From: Amoebophrya sp. A120
Lineage: Eukaryota > Sar > Dinophyceae > Syndiniales > Amoebophryaceae
Direction: 5' to 3'
Length of the DNA stretch: 64,000 nt
NCBI GenBank assembly: GCA_905178155.1
Contig: CAJINV010000002.1
Coordinates: 5,141,709 to 5,205,708 of the forward strand
The translations under genes were made by a program, and so were the position numbers. The number at the start of each line of letters is the position of its first letter. The first letter of the stretch is position 1. The notes under the pieces are model-generated. The model saw only the letters and a program-made list of their open reading frames with translations, searched no databases and was not told the origin of the DNA. Shown piece after piece: positions 1-12,000 of the stretch.

Positions 1-2
1 AG

Positions 3-584
3 CAGGAGCAGCCAGCGGAGGACGAAAATAATAACACTGGCGCGGCACCACCACCGTCCTCATCTTCCACCGGCCCAAACAAGGGAGGGCGAAGCCACGG
101 CAACACGACCAGGTTTGCCACGTTGGAGGGCGACGAGCAGACCCCCTGGCGGGGGCTGAAGGTGATCAAGGGGTCCAAAGCGGGGGTGCCGCTACTGCAG
201 TCCATGGGCGTGTTTTCTGACGCGACCATGGTTTCGGTCGAGAAAAGCGGACTTCAGCAGGCGGCAAACGAGCAAGCGTCAGGTGCGCTGAGCCTCTTCA
301 GCCATCCGGGAGCCGCACAGGCCAAAGCGCAGCCGAGGTCCAAGGCAGCGTCGGTGATGGGAGCGGCCTCGACGAGCAGCAGTTCTTTTATCGAGAGAAT
401 CAAACGAAGTCAGGACCTGCTCAGCAGTTTGGCCAGCGGAGTAGACCTGGCCGGCGGGCAATTCGACAGCGGCGAACAGCAAACGTCCACCAAGCCCCCC
501 GGCACACAGATGAACCTCCTGCCGTCGTTCGACGAACTCAAGTCGTGCCTGCGGAAAAAGGGATTGAGGCGAATAAATTCGTGA
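3..584 (+). CDS. 3' end of an unrecognised gene
   Basis: An open frame enters from the left edge and ends at TGA 582-584, giving about 193 C-terminal residues. The first 40 are low complexity (N, G, P and S runs). The rest is Ala/Ser/Gln-rich with short hydrophobic patches such as LKVIKGSKAGVPLLQ and the basic end CLRKKGLRRINS. No in-frame ATG lies near position 3, so the start is outside the window. I recognise no domain. It ends about 200 bp before the large TIR element, which therefore landed in its 3' flank and not in its coding part. Confidence 0.6.
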   Translation, partial: QEQPAEDENNNTGAAPPPSSSSTGPNKGGRSHGNTTRFATLEGDEQTPWRGLKVIKGSKAGVPLLQSMGVFSDATMVSVEKSGLQQAANEQASGALSLFSHPGAAQAKAQPRSKAASVMGAASTSSSSFIERIKRSQDLLSSLASGVDLAGGQFDSGEQQTSTKPPGTQMNLLPSFDELKSCLRKKGLRRINS

Positions 585-783
585 AGAGGACGAGCCGGGA
601 GGATAAGGAATAAGGAGGTCAATCTACTCATGAATGAAAAGATGATCTGTGCTGTTCCACTTCAAGACGACGAGAACGAGATACTGACGACGACGCTTTG
701 ATGAATACAGGTTTTATAGACGGAACGTCAAATTTGAGTATTAAGCACAAGTACAGCGACAAAAATTTTTGTGAAATTACAGA

Positions 784-791
784 AGGCAGTA
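784..791. repeat. Left 8-bp target-site duplication
   Basis: AGGCAGTA stands directly outside the left TIR. The same eight bases stand directly outside the right TIR at 15652-15659. A perfect copy on both sides shows that the 14.86-kb unit inserted as one piece. Confidence 0.9.
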
Positions 792-1172
792 TATGAATGG
801 ACAAAGTACAAAAGTTCAGTATTAACTATTGCATTTTCTGAGCCGTATTTTTCATTTTCCAAAATGCAAAAACCGATTTCGATTGTCATGAAAACAATTT
901 TTTGTCATGGAGAAAACATTTCTTTGTGATGCAAAAACTAAATTCTTGAGAACGCAGAACTGCTTTCTGAAGAGCACGGATTCTATCTGAGCCACCGACT
1001 TCACTGATCCACCGAACCAACATTCTAAACACCGAAAACCAAAATATCACCAACCGAGCAAAACAACTTCAACCGAGCAAAACAAACCTTCATTTCCGGA
1101 AAATGCGAGTTCCTCTACACCGAGCTAAAATTTCGAATAGTTGTGGTTTATTACAAAACCACAACTATTCGA
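792..1172. repeat. Left terminal inverted repeat (381 bp)
   Basis: It begins TATGAATGGACAAAGTAC and is the reverse complement of 15271-15651 along its whole length; the match stops sharply at 1172/1173. It contains iterated motifs: AACCGAGCAAAACAA at 1052-1066 and 1071-1085, and a related ACACCGAGCTAAAA at 1117-1130. These are candidate transposase-binding sites (inference). A palindrome forms its inner end. Confidence 0.93.
1133..1172. repeat. Perfect palindrome at the inner edge of the TIR
   Basis: Seventeen-base arms (TCGAATAGTTGTGGTTT and its complement) flank a six-base loop, ATTACA. The same hairpin recurs at 15271-15310 in the right TIR, so the element carries four copies of the arm. 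It marks exactly where the two TIRs stop matching. Confidence 0.9.
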
Positions 1173-2114
1173 TTTCTCCAACACAATTGTTCAAGTTTTC
1201 AACTTAGACATCCGAAACCGACTCGCTTTCACGAACTCACGTCGCGCAATATCGGCACGCGCGACCGTGGGACCATCTTCAAAGCTCTTCATCATTTGTT
1301 CTTGGCGAAACAGCTATCGCTTCGCCATATCGTTTTTGCCTCCAAGTCCGCAGCAGAACTCACGGCGACTTGGGAGACCATATCCATCACATGGTGGGTA
1401 GAGCGAAACATTTTCAGATATGGAAGACAATCATCTTCCATCATTTGACAGTATTGTTTTTTTGCGAAGAAACTACATTCGCGAGCGAATGCAGCTTCTT
1501 CACGAGAGGACGGTGAAGGTGTTGATACAAACGCCACGTCGAAAGACGTGACGATAAAGAAGAGTCCAGGTTGTTATTTTTCTAACAAAAAAATAAAAGA
1601 TCGAAGATTGCATTTTCATAATGTAGAAGTGCTTGTCTTTCGATGAGAAGTAGATACTGATACTCGAAAGACAAAAAAGAAATGTTACGAATATTTGCGA
1701 GTCAGCAGACGTAGATGGCAAGACATCTAAGCTGCCGACTCTAAAGAAGGCCGGTGTAGCACGAAGCATTTTCGCTTCGCTGAAATCTCAGTGATTTTTC
1801 TAATCGAAAAAGAAATTGATAATTTTTTTGAAGTAAAATAAACAAATTAGCCCCATCCGATTACGCAGGAAGGATGCGGGCTTTAATCAGACCGAATTGC
1901 GGCAGCTCGAGTGGAGTTGACGAACTCATACTGATGAATATGAAATTTATATTTCTAAAAGTAGTACTGCATGTTTGTGCATAATAACTTCCGTATCTAC
2001 AGACAAAGCCAGCACTCTATCTTCAACGAGAGGTAGAAAAAAGATTACCGACAACGAAAGTCGAAATGGAAAGTTTCTGAGCACAAATACATCTCGTACG
2101 AATTTACCTTCAGA
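1173..2114. other. Non-coding interior left of the element
   Basis: About 940 bp between the left TIR and the stop codon of the minus-strand gene. No convincing reading frame or repeat seen. Presumably 3' untranslated and spacer DNA. Confidence 0.5.
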
Positions 2115-5100
2115 TTACATATTCGTGTCTAAAAAGGTAAATTCATCCAAGGTGTTGGTCCTGCTTCGCTTCGCATTGGGCGTCTCGTCATCATCCTGCT
2201 TCGCCGACTCGATGGACAGCTCGCTCATGCCGCGGGGACGCAACAACGCCGAATGGTTCCGCAACCTCATCTGCTGCTGAAAGAGCTTCACGTTGCTCGG
2301 TCCCGACAAGTTCATGCCCATGTTGTGCGACGACGAGCTGCTGCTGCGATCGCGGGTGGACTCCTCCGCGGAAGAGGATCCGGTCTGCTGCTTGACCTGC
2401 TCGGCCACCATCTTGGGATCCAGGTAGGCCTGGCAAAGACCATCGTTGTCCCAGGCGTCGGTGTTCTTGGCATCGGTGTAGAAGTTCAGGGACGCGTCCA
2501 CGTACGAGGCCTGCAGCTTGGTCGCGGCAGCGCTCAGCGCGGCGGCCGCCTTAGCAGCAGCCGTGGTCTTCTTAGCCGGGACCTCGGCACCCTTGGCGCC
2601 CGCGGGCTTGTTCAGCGGGGCCGACAAGCGGTACTCGGCGGAGAGGGAGTTCGCAAAGGCGCGGCTCGGCTCGCACTCATACCTGATAGTTTGAGATAAT
2701 GATGAGCATGACTATGAGATCATAGACAGTACATCATAAGCTATGACTATGAAGCACTTCATTAACAACAGATGATACAGAGCATGATGATGAAGATGAT
2801 GATGAAGATGATGATGAAGATGATGATGAAGATGATCATGATGAACATCAGATGACAAAAAGCATGATGATAATAAAAATACGGAATCAAGCAGTCGAAC
2901 TTCAGGTCACCCAAGCAGAGCGTGGTCATCTCGAACTTGATTCCCTTCACCTTCTTGTCGCATTTGAAGTCCAAGGTGATGGCCTTCTCTTGCAGGATCT
3001 GGCACCGCGAGGACAGCTTCATCTTCTCCATGTGGAAGTTGATGGGCACTTTGATCGGCACGACACTCACTTTCACTAATTGTTCGGAGGAGAGCGTCCA
3101 CGTCTGTCCCTGTTTCAGCCCTTTTTTGCACTGCACGGTGTAGTGACCCATGTTCAACGAAAGGCAGTCCGCCGGGAACTGATTTTTGTTGACGAAGATT
3201 TCGTTTTGAAAACAAAGTCTTTCGCAAGTGAGTGCTCGTCTTCTAAGTCTTGCCCATTTTCCTCTTCACGCTCACGTCGCGCTCACGACTAAAAAAACAT
3301 CAGAAATAAAAGTACGTCCATCAGGGCATATTGCTGCTCCTCCACCGGTTCCTTGGCCTTGGCCCGCGACTTAGCCACGCACTTCACTTGAAACCATTTG
3401 GCCTCCTCGGCCGATTTTAACTTTTCCCCTAAGGCCTCGGTCTCCTGGTTGAAAATCTCCTTCAACTGCTTCTGCTCGAGCTCGCAGGCATCTTTGTGCT
3501 TCTTGCACTTCTCTTCGTACTCCTCCTTGGCAGCGTTGACATACACCTGGTGAATAGAACCGGAAAACTGGAGGTTGAACGAACCCGGGATGAAAAGCTG
3601 GTTATCATAGGTCACTATGAATTTCTAGGAGAACGATGTCACAGCCAAATTCCAAACAATGCTCTATACTAAACATAAATATAAATATTGCAACTGCGAT
3701 ACATTCTTGGTGTGATCAGTTAAATCCAACCGAAGCGTCCCGGGAATCACGTAGAGCTGTTTTGCGAGATAGGTACTTCTACAGACGGATCGCACGCGAT
3801 CCATCGTCGAAGTGGAAGTCGCAGCTCACACACACGCTCATGGAATGGACGCAGATACTAGTTCGAATTTAAATACTCGTTGCATTCTCGCACAAACTGA
3901 AATAAAATCATAAAAAAAACCTTGGCTTTCTTGCGGGCAATCATCTCCGCCTTCATGGCTTTCTCCATGGCCTTCAAAGTGGTCTCCAAGTTGGACTTCA
4001 GCACCTTCAGATCGGCCTGGTAGTTCGCGGCCAGCGAGTGCAGCTGGTTCTTGATCTGGCGGACCTCGGGCGACATGACTTTTCCCTGAATTTCACCACT
4101 TTTCCCATCGAGGTATCCCAGCGCTTCATCAGTGGTATCGCACTCGATGGTGATCTGTGGATTATTCATAGGTAAAGTTTTCATTTTCAAATACGAACTC
4201 GCTTACATGCATTAAAACTTGCATTAGAAATTTGATCAACATGAACATCTTGATATTTGAAGACCTCGATCCCCTCCGCAAACGTGACCGTGGAGTTCAG
4301 CGTCTTGTTGTCGGCGAACCGCACGACAAAGGTACCGACCACCTTCGCGCCGTCGAAGTACGGCTTCTGCAGGTTCGCGCAGGTGCGGATCACGTTCTCG
4401 ATCTCTTTCAGCACGGAGTCGTCCAATTTCTGCTGCTCGACCAGTTTCTTACCGAAACTGAAGTCTCCGTCGTACTCGATCCTGAGTTCCTCGGGACACT
4501 TCGCAGTCACCAACGAACCGTACACGCCATCCTTGTCCTGGGGTGAGTTTTAGTTTTAGTTTAAGTGAGAGAATACTACTGGTTCGTGCGATTTGCTTTA
4601 TCTGAAAAGTTAGGACGTGACTGGAGGTAGTGCTACTGCAAGGAGAAGTTAGTATGCACTGAAATAAATCAAAATCTGAAATACGGTCCAGACAGCGCCC
4701 TGAATCTCCGGCTCCACGAATAAATCATCCTCCTCGTCGTCGGACAGCAACCCGGCATTCTTTAACATCTTTCCTTTCGGCTTCTTTTTGTTCTTGTCCA
4801 GCTTGGTCTTCCCCTTCATGGCATTTCTGCACATTTCGCTCACCAACCACACGAGGTACTGGTTGCGCACGCTATCCGATTTCTCGTCTTTCAGCCAATT
4901 CTGGCGCATCATCTGCTTGATCTCCTTCATCTGCTTCTTGTTCAAGGACACCGCGTCCGGTCCGAGCAGGAGGTGCATGAAGGTGTCCAAGATCATGTCG
5001 GTCAACGCGGGGCGGAGGTAGCGCAGTTGCAACTCGAACAGGCGGGTCCTGATGTCACAATAGATATTGATACAGATGCTGATACTGTTACTCGCAATCG

Positions 5101-7904
5101 CATTACAAAGCGAATTCGAAGTCGAGCTCGAGGCGTTCTGCTTTTACATTCACATCGAAACACACAAGACTAGTAGAATTGTCGAGTGAGAGAAAGACGA
5201 AAGCAAAACACTTGCTCGCTGCTGTTGCAGCAAGCTCGTGTGCGCAGCCGTCATCTTCAATACTTATTTCTACGTCCCCGTCTTGCTTCAGCGACAGCGT
5301 CAGCGATGCGATTGCAATGCAAAAATTCCAATTCCACTCACAGGCACATACTCAGGCAGGAGCTGCCGCTACGTCTACATCTCGAAATAGATTCTCACCA
5401 TACTGTTTACGTCGCAGCTTATTTTTGTCTTAGATATCCGCGTCACACTCACTGTCACTGCACACAGACATCAGGACGTTGTGTAGAAAAGTAGATGTAG
5501 AAGTAGTAGTAGACCACACCAACACTAACAGACTAGTAATAAAGAAAAAGCGTACTTCAGCAGCGTAGTGAACTTGCTGTCATCCTTGGAGGAACTCAGG
5601 CGCCTGATGGTCTGCAACCAGTTGGTCTGACTGCACCCGAACTCACGCCGGGCTTGGTTGATGATGTTGATCTCGCCCATACCACTGATTCCTTCGCACT
5701 GGCTCTGGTATTGTTTTGTGATTTTGTTTTCAATTTGAGTTTCATTTTCGCGAGAAATCCTGAACCATAAGATCGGATGCGAGCATCAGTTTCTATTTCA
5801 AAAATTCGCACGATCTGCTCCGCAAACCATGGCGCAACATAAAAGTAAGTACCTCGTAAAAAGCCAGCTCGTTGACTTTTTTTCCCGGGTTGTTTTTCTT
5901 GTAGGCTTTCAGTTCCGCCTCGATCTGTAATATAGTTGTGTTCATCATCATCTTCATTATCATTTTCATTATTACATCGACTTTTTCGAATCGTGAATAC
6001 CTCAGAAGCGGCAGCTACGACCTTCGCATCACATATCTCCGCAGCGATGAAGGGGAAAAAAATCGCAGGCAAGAAACAGAAGTCCGCCCTGAAGCCGAAC
6101 TTCAAAAAGACGCTGAAAAAGAAGGCAGTCGCAGCGCAGAAGGCTGTCTTGGGAAAGAAGAAACAGAAGACCATCGCAAAGCCAAGCGCCCGCAAAACGC
6201 CGAAGCGTTTGGATGTTTTTGATAGCGAAGAGCGCTCCGGGTCGCTCACGATGGGAGACTGTCTGCGGTTCGGCGACGCATTGGAAGCATCAACCGGCCG
6301 CAAGAAGGAAGCGGGCAAATTTTATAAACTCGCGTGGATTGTGGCATGCCTGACTGGCCGGCGCGGCATGGACGTAAGGCTATTGCAGCGCGGCGAATTA
6401 ACTTTGAATACCGTCCGCATCGGGAATTCAAAACTGGCGACCACAAAAGGGGGCCGGGGCAAAATCAAGAATGTGCCCATCGACCCGAGCAAAAAAACAA
6501 AGGACTTTTTGCAGGAGATGATGGACCACATGGATGACAACGGGGTCGAAAAAGATGGCCCGAATTTCAACTTTCAGAAAGAGTCATTCGAGAAGAAAAT
6601 CCGGGAAGTCCGCAAAGTCTTCGTGTGCAAAGACAAAAAATCATCCCCGCCAAGCATAATAACCTCACACACGCCGCGCAGGAGTGTGTGCTCGCACTTG
6701 TTTGCGAAGAAGGTGTCGCTCCGCACGATTATGTCAATAACTGGACACGCCAGTGTAGACACACTGCACAGATACATCCAGGGGGATTTCACATTTCAAA
6801 GACTAGCTGCAAGTAAATTAGGCGTGTGATACGATGCAGATTTTATCATGAAATCAAAAAAAACGATGAAGCTGTAGATCGACCTTGGAATGTGAAACAA
6901 AAAATTACTATACGTCGGCAAACACGGATTCGTACTTTTCGCAGAAAGTACATTTCAGCTGTCCTTGGCTCGACTCGTTGTCGAGTCTCACGAAGAGACG
7001 TAATAATTCTGGTTGCCGGTCTTGGAGAATACTCGAAAACACGAACATTCTGTAGTGTTGTATGAAGAAATAGAAATTAGAAATAGAAAATCACAAAGAT
7101 ACGTATCACCGGAGTGCTTCATAAACAACACCGCATGAAGCGCGATGAACCTTCCAGAGCTGATTGAGAGTTTCCTTCGGAACTAACTGAGAGTTGCTGG
7201 CTGCTGCAGCTACGTGGGCATTTGATACGAAACACTTCGAGCTCAAGTGGAGTTTATGTGTGTTTCATCTCTGGTCTATTCATCGGATAAACGAGAGCCG
7301 CGAATAGAGCGACTTCCTTTTTCATAAGTCAAAATTATGGCTAAGTACCTGAATCCTAAGGCCTCCCATCCCTTCGGGTCCTCCTTCAAGAATTCCTTGC
7401 CGGCTTGGAAGGAATGGTTAAGGGCGATTATTTCGAGGAACTTGTCGATGGATACGACGTAGCACAGTCTCCTCATCTGGTAGGATCCGTTCCTCATGCA
7501 GTCCAGTAAATATTGTTTATGCTTCTCATTTCGGATCATGTTCCACTTCGACTGCTTGAACTGCGGGACCAGCTCCTTCGGGATTTTCGTGCCCTGGACG
7601 AACTTGTCGTCGCGGTACCGCTTGATGAACTCGCACATGGCGGCCTTGGTCACCTGATGTTTTTTCATGTGATTATGAGAATCATGGTGCACGAGAAACA
7701 TATATAAACCACAAAACTCAACGAGGATATGCATCGACAAAAACATTGGGATGACACATCTGAAATCAAACAAATTCAGGCAAAACAGCGACGCAATACC
7801 TCGCCCTTGCGCCAGGCGCGCTTCATCTGCTCCGCCTCCAAGTCCGTCGGCATGGTCTCCGTAATTTGGAGACTTTGCCCCGACGCGAGGAGCTCGATTT
7901 CCAT
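2115..7904 (-). CDS. Element gene 2: multi-exon protein of about 895 aa, function unknown
   Basis: Ten exons on the minus strand: 7904-7800, 7653-7349, 5924-5853, 5698-5556, 5048-4685, 4537-4247, 4154-3921, 3624-3316, 3178-2883, 2682-2115. All introns shown are GT-AG. Phases agree everywhere except between exons 2 and 3, which differ by one base, so a small exon may be missing or the gene may be damaged there; that intron holds the recombinase gene. The start is the ATG giving MEIELLASGQSLQITE. The middle is charged and helical (KSNLETTLKAMEKAMKAEMI; EEYEEKCKKHKDACELEQKQ), suggesting coiled coil. The C-terminal exon is Ala/Lys-rich, then Ser-rich. No nuclease, helicase or capsid motif recognised. 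Its position between the TIRs points to an element-borne role (inference). Confidence 0.7.
2784..2836. repeat. GATGATGAA-type microsatellite
   Basis: A run of GATGATGAA units in the last intron of element gene 2. Simple-sequence DNA with no visible role. Confidence 0.8.
6047..6829 (+). CDS. Tyrosine recombinase (phage-integrase family)
   Basis: A 260-aa single-exon protein from ATG 6047. The frame stays open upstream to 5936 but with no earlier ATG. The N-terminal 55 residues are extremely Lys-rich, suiting DNA contact or nuclear import. The catalytic set appears complete: Arg in TGRRGMD (about 105-106), beta-hairpin Lys in TTKGGRGKIKNVPI (about 134-139), H-x-x-R in SHTPRRS (208-211), His in ITGHAS (234) and the Tyr nucleophile in LHRYIQ (243), nine residues after that His as in the family. 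Such enzymes cut and rejoin DNA through a 3'-phosphotyrosine. It is short, without a clear SAM-like core-binding domain. It runs opposite to element gene 2 inside that gene's longest intron. It may integrate or resolve the element, or be a separate insertion (inference). Confidence 0.88.
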   Translation: MKGKKIAGKKQKSALKPNFKKTLKKKAVAAQKAVLGKKKQKTIAKPSARKTPKRLDVFDSEERSGSLTMGDCLRFGDALEASTGRKKEAGKFYKLAWIVACLTGRRGMDVRLLQRGELTLNTVRIGNSKLATTKGGRGKIKNVPIDPSKKTKDFLQEMMDHMDDNGVEKDGPNFNFQKESFEKKIREVRKVFVCKDKKSSPPSIITSHTPRRSVCSHLFAKKVSLRTIMSITGHASVDTLHRYIQGDFTFQRLAASKLGV

Positions 7905-9083
7905 TGTGAAAGAGATGCGTGACTAACAAATACGACAGAACCCTGCTCAGAAGCTGTGTTTTTTCATTGAAATGCGATGGAGTTGTGAGTTATTCCATGT
8001 TATTTTTATCACAAAGAGCGAGTTTTTGCATGTATCACGCAGACATTTTGCACGCGTCACGCAGACAATTTGGAGACATCATGATGGGATTTGCAAGAGC
8101 TCATTTCATTGGTGGAGCGCAAAATTTTGTGAACGTGTGATGTGCGAGAGGACGATCTTTTTTGATCCAGAACGCTCAAATAATAGAAATTCACCTTGTC
8201 CTAAAAAGGTCGGATTTTAGTAAATTACTAGAAATCCTTGATTTTCAAGATTTTTTTACAAAAAAAATGAGGATTTGAGCTGAAATCCTGGAAAAATGCA
8301 AAAATATTTTTGAAAATCAAGGATTTCTAGTAATTTACTAAAATCCCACGATTTTAGGAAATGGGATTTTCACAATAAATGTCGGATATTTCATCGTTTG
8401 GGAACTGGAGGTTTCTGTGTCGGGGTGGTGAAAAATCTTGTTCGGGAAGATCAGAGCATGCCAAAATTTCTCTGGTTTATCTCTCCTCGCAACTGTGAGT
8501 GGAGTGATCGGGACCTCTTAATAAGACTCAGCTACAAGGTGGGTAGGCTGCTGGGTCGGGGAATCAAAAGCACTTTGCGCATCATCTCGAACTCAATTTA
8601 CATCCTTTTTCCTATCGGAGAGCGGGTATAATTTGCATTCAAACTCAGGGGAAGGAGGCAGCTTTCATATGAGGTCTGGGTGCTTATGTTGCGAAAAGAT
8701 CTTGGACCGAAGACGCGAGTTCCATTCTGGCAAGCTATCGCGCCACATCTACATCACTTACAACCGACAATGAATCAAGTGGCTCAGCATCATTTCCCGC
8801 ACGTTCTGAATCTGTGCGTCGTTGGTATTTGCTGCGAAGTTTCGCGTGATATTTAATGCTTCCGATCGTGAAGAATTTCATTTTTTATAATAAAAAATAC
8901 AAGTTTTCATAATTGAATTATAATTCAAATTCAATTTCAATTCGAAACAATTTTGTGTTTTTTCAAAAAAAAAACATATAAGTCTTTCAGAGACGAACAT
9001 GCTCGGCTCGTGACATCTACGTGTACACTGCGTCTGCGAATTTGTAAACAACAACTCGCAGGCGGCAGGCCCAGATGGTAGTC
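7905..9083. other. Spacer between the two element genes
   Basis: About 1.2 kb upstream of element gene 2 and downstream of element gene 1. Mostly AT-rich with no supported gene. It holds the 8213-8345 hairpin, and a very AT-rich patch near 8870-8980. Confidence 0.5.
8213..8345. repeat. Long hairpin with perfect 35-bp arms
   Basis: The arm starting GATTTTAGTAAATTACTAG at 8213-8247 is repeated as its exact complement at 8311-8345, around an AT-rich centre of about 63 bp. It resembles a foldback or miniature inverted-repeat element. The nearby GTCGGATTTTAG and AATGGGATTTTCAC flanks show no clear target duplication. Confidence 0.8.
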
Positions 9084-12000
9084 TCAGCCACGGATCGGCA
9101 TGTCGCCCAATACAGATTGATCGCTGTCGTCGGAATCCTCAACCAACTTCTCAATCTTCTTCGACTTGGTGGAGGCGATGTAGTGCGCGATCTCCCGGTA
9201 CGCAGCATCCTCCAAGTCGTCACTGACCAAGTTGTTGCTCGGCCGCTGAATCTTCAGGATATCGCACACCTTCGCGACGCAGCGCTTGCGGGCAGCGGCA
9301 ACACTAATCTTGTCGGTCATGCGACCCGCGGTGGTGCAGCCCACTCCCGTAGGTTCAAAGTCTTCATCACCAACATCAGCGGCCAGCTCGTGGACAACTC
9401 CTCTCCAGGTCGCCTGTTCGGGGCGAAATATGAAGTACACCGTGTCGGGCTGGAGCTCCGGAATCAACTGCTTCTCCGGCACCTTCGGATTATTTTTGCA
9501 AAATTGAAATCGGCATGAAGGTGTCAGTCTCTCTTCATATCTTGGTCATAATCTTCATCATCAATCAAACACACTAAAGTCGAAATGAAGTCATGACCGA
9601 AAAATCAAAAAGTAAAAATAGTACAGCAACGTGAACTTGGATCGTCCGGTGCCACGACTCTTCGCGAGACTCTCTCTCGTACGGATCCACAACAACGTGC
9701 TTCTTCTTTTCGGCCTCCGGGTCCCACTCCTTGGACGTGTCGAAGAACACTCCAGACCGCTGCATTCTCTTCTCCAACCAAAACCCCTTGTCGACGAAGA
9801 GCCAGATCCTGCCCAAAATAAAGTGCGCGCGGGCGACTTTTGCGATGGAGGCGTTGAGGAAAGAACTGGTGCTGAGCTTCTTGTTGTCCTCCGCGGATCT
9901 CGAAGCCCAGTGGGACACGGTCATCACCGAGCTCACCTCCTCGTTCAAGAGGAAGCAGTCGTACTTGTCGGCTTTGTCCATCAAGTCCTTCGGAATCTCT
10001 TGCAAGCCGATGGCTGAGGAATTCTTCTTCCTAGTCTTAAACAGGCCCAGGTAGAAACTGGCCGGGAAATCAGAATCGTTGACGAGGTATTTGGTCGTTT
10101 TTGGCTGCGGCTTCGTACAGCACCCCGGAATGTCCCCTTTTTTCATCGGGACGTACGTCGCGCGCTGCATGTGGCCTCGATTACCCGTGCGAGAGAAGCA
10201 GAAATAAGGTGGTCCATCCATGCGATGGGCGACCTTTTTGACGTGGATGTTGCCAAGCTTCACAAAGGAGTTGTCGAACAATTTGGTCCCAACTCCGCCG
10301 TACCACTGGCGGAAAAACGGCGTGTTCGGAATGTGCATGCGGATGGCGTCCGGAATGGTAAGGGCAACCTGAGTGTAGAGTTTCGCTGTAATTCGTTTAT
10401 CAGTGCGCACAGCTACAGTACCAAGCGAGTATTGAACTTGAACTTGAAGAGCACACAACTACAGAATGCAAACGCACTAGTTTCACGGAGTTGCACATTG
10501 GTATTTGAAGCGACATGAAAAAAAAAATACCTTCTGCGGAATCAGAGGACAGTAGTCGGCCACGTTCAAGTCATTGCGCACACTGGTCTTTCGTTTCCGA
10601 AACTCTGCCTTCGCGGCGATCAGGTACGGGTGGTGCTGGAGAGAATCGAAGGGGTGGTTCATCACAACCCTGACATCGCACGAGTTCTGCACCATCGCCT
10701 TCGAATGTCGGGGATCGAAAAGACACTTCCACTGCTCGAGGAGTTTCTGGTACTCCAAAAACGAGATGGGCTCACTCCGCGCGATGGAGGTGCGGATAGC
10801 AGCCCTTTCCTGCCGCATGTTTGGGCACAGTCTTTTGAACTCCATCGTTGTACTGTGAAGCGATTCGACGTACTGCATGCAGGGACTGCTCAGGACGAAG
10901 ATGGGTCCGGCCAGGCTGAACAGCTTATCCGTCATCGTTCCCTTTTCCTGCATCTCCGTCAAGTCCTTTTTCAGTTGTTCAATGAAATAAATCAAAAACG
11001 GATCAAGGGCGTCGTGCTCCAAATCGAGCAGCAGCTCGGCACACCGTTTCTTCGTATCGTTGCAGAAGAGCTTGTTCAAGATGTACGGGAAGATGTACAG
11101 CTGCACTTCCCGATAAACCGTTTTGCAGAAAAACGAGTGCTATCCTGTGCAAAAATATCGCACTAGTTCTACTTCTACTTCTAGATCTAATATAAATAGC
11201 ATGACAAATTTTCTCAGCACGAGAAATCGAATTTGTAATGCGGATTTGGTTGAGGTTGAGCTTGAAGTTGAAGTTGAAGCTGAGCTTGGAGCTGAGCTTC
11301 GCGCTCACCTGGCAAAGGTGATCGTCAAGGTGAACGTGAAACAGGAGACTTGTGATGCATGGTTACGAGTAGGAGTACTACGAGTGCGATATTTTTGCAG
11401 AGGATAAATATGCCATGGTCAGCGCATTCATATCAGAAGGCGCTCTCAGGAGGAGCTGGTGAAACAGCCGCTTGATGGTGTCCAAGGGGGTCGGCGCGCA
11501 CCGGTTTGGGACCATCTCCTCAAACTTCGCGTCGGAGAAGGCGATCTTCGGGTCGCGGATGGTCCGCGCATGCGAATGCTGCAGCTTTTCCAAAACGGCC
11601 TCAGCGCTGGTGACCTGCTTCCAAAAGTCTTCGTCGCCGGCAGCAGCCTTTGCCTTTGCGAAGATGGCCTTAGTTTCTTTCTTTCGATCCTTTTCCGACA
11701 TGCCCGCAATACCGTTCTGGATTGCAAGCTTATTCTCCTTCAACGCGGCGAGAGTCGGGTGCGCAGTCATCCAGCGGTGCTCCATGTGCTGCGGAATCTT
11801 GATGTCATCAAACCACAGCTTGGTCGCCTGTTGGATCTTGGAAACACCTGAAAGTGAAGTTTTTTTATGAAATAGAAAAAGGAATGCAACAATAGACGCA
11901 GCTTGACTTGAGCGTCGAAATTATACACGAACATCCTTATTCTCGTACTCAGTAATGAGCAAAAAAACAAAAGCACCAACATATCACTATCATCTTCATC

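Noticed and set aside
792-1172. The large element as the source of the introners because both start TAT
   Set aside because: The TIR sequences beyond the first bases differ, and the duplications are 8 bp against 5 bp, so one enzyme for both is not supported.
2253-2699. Plus-strand ORF of 148 aa
   Set aside because: It mirrors the last exon of element gene 2 and is rich in Arg/Gly/Leu, typical of an antisense shadow.
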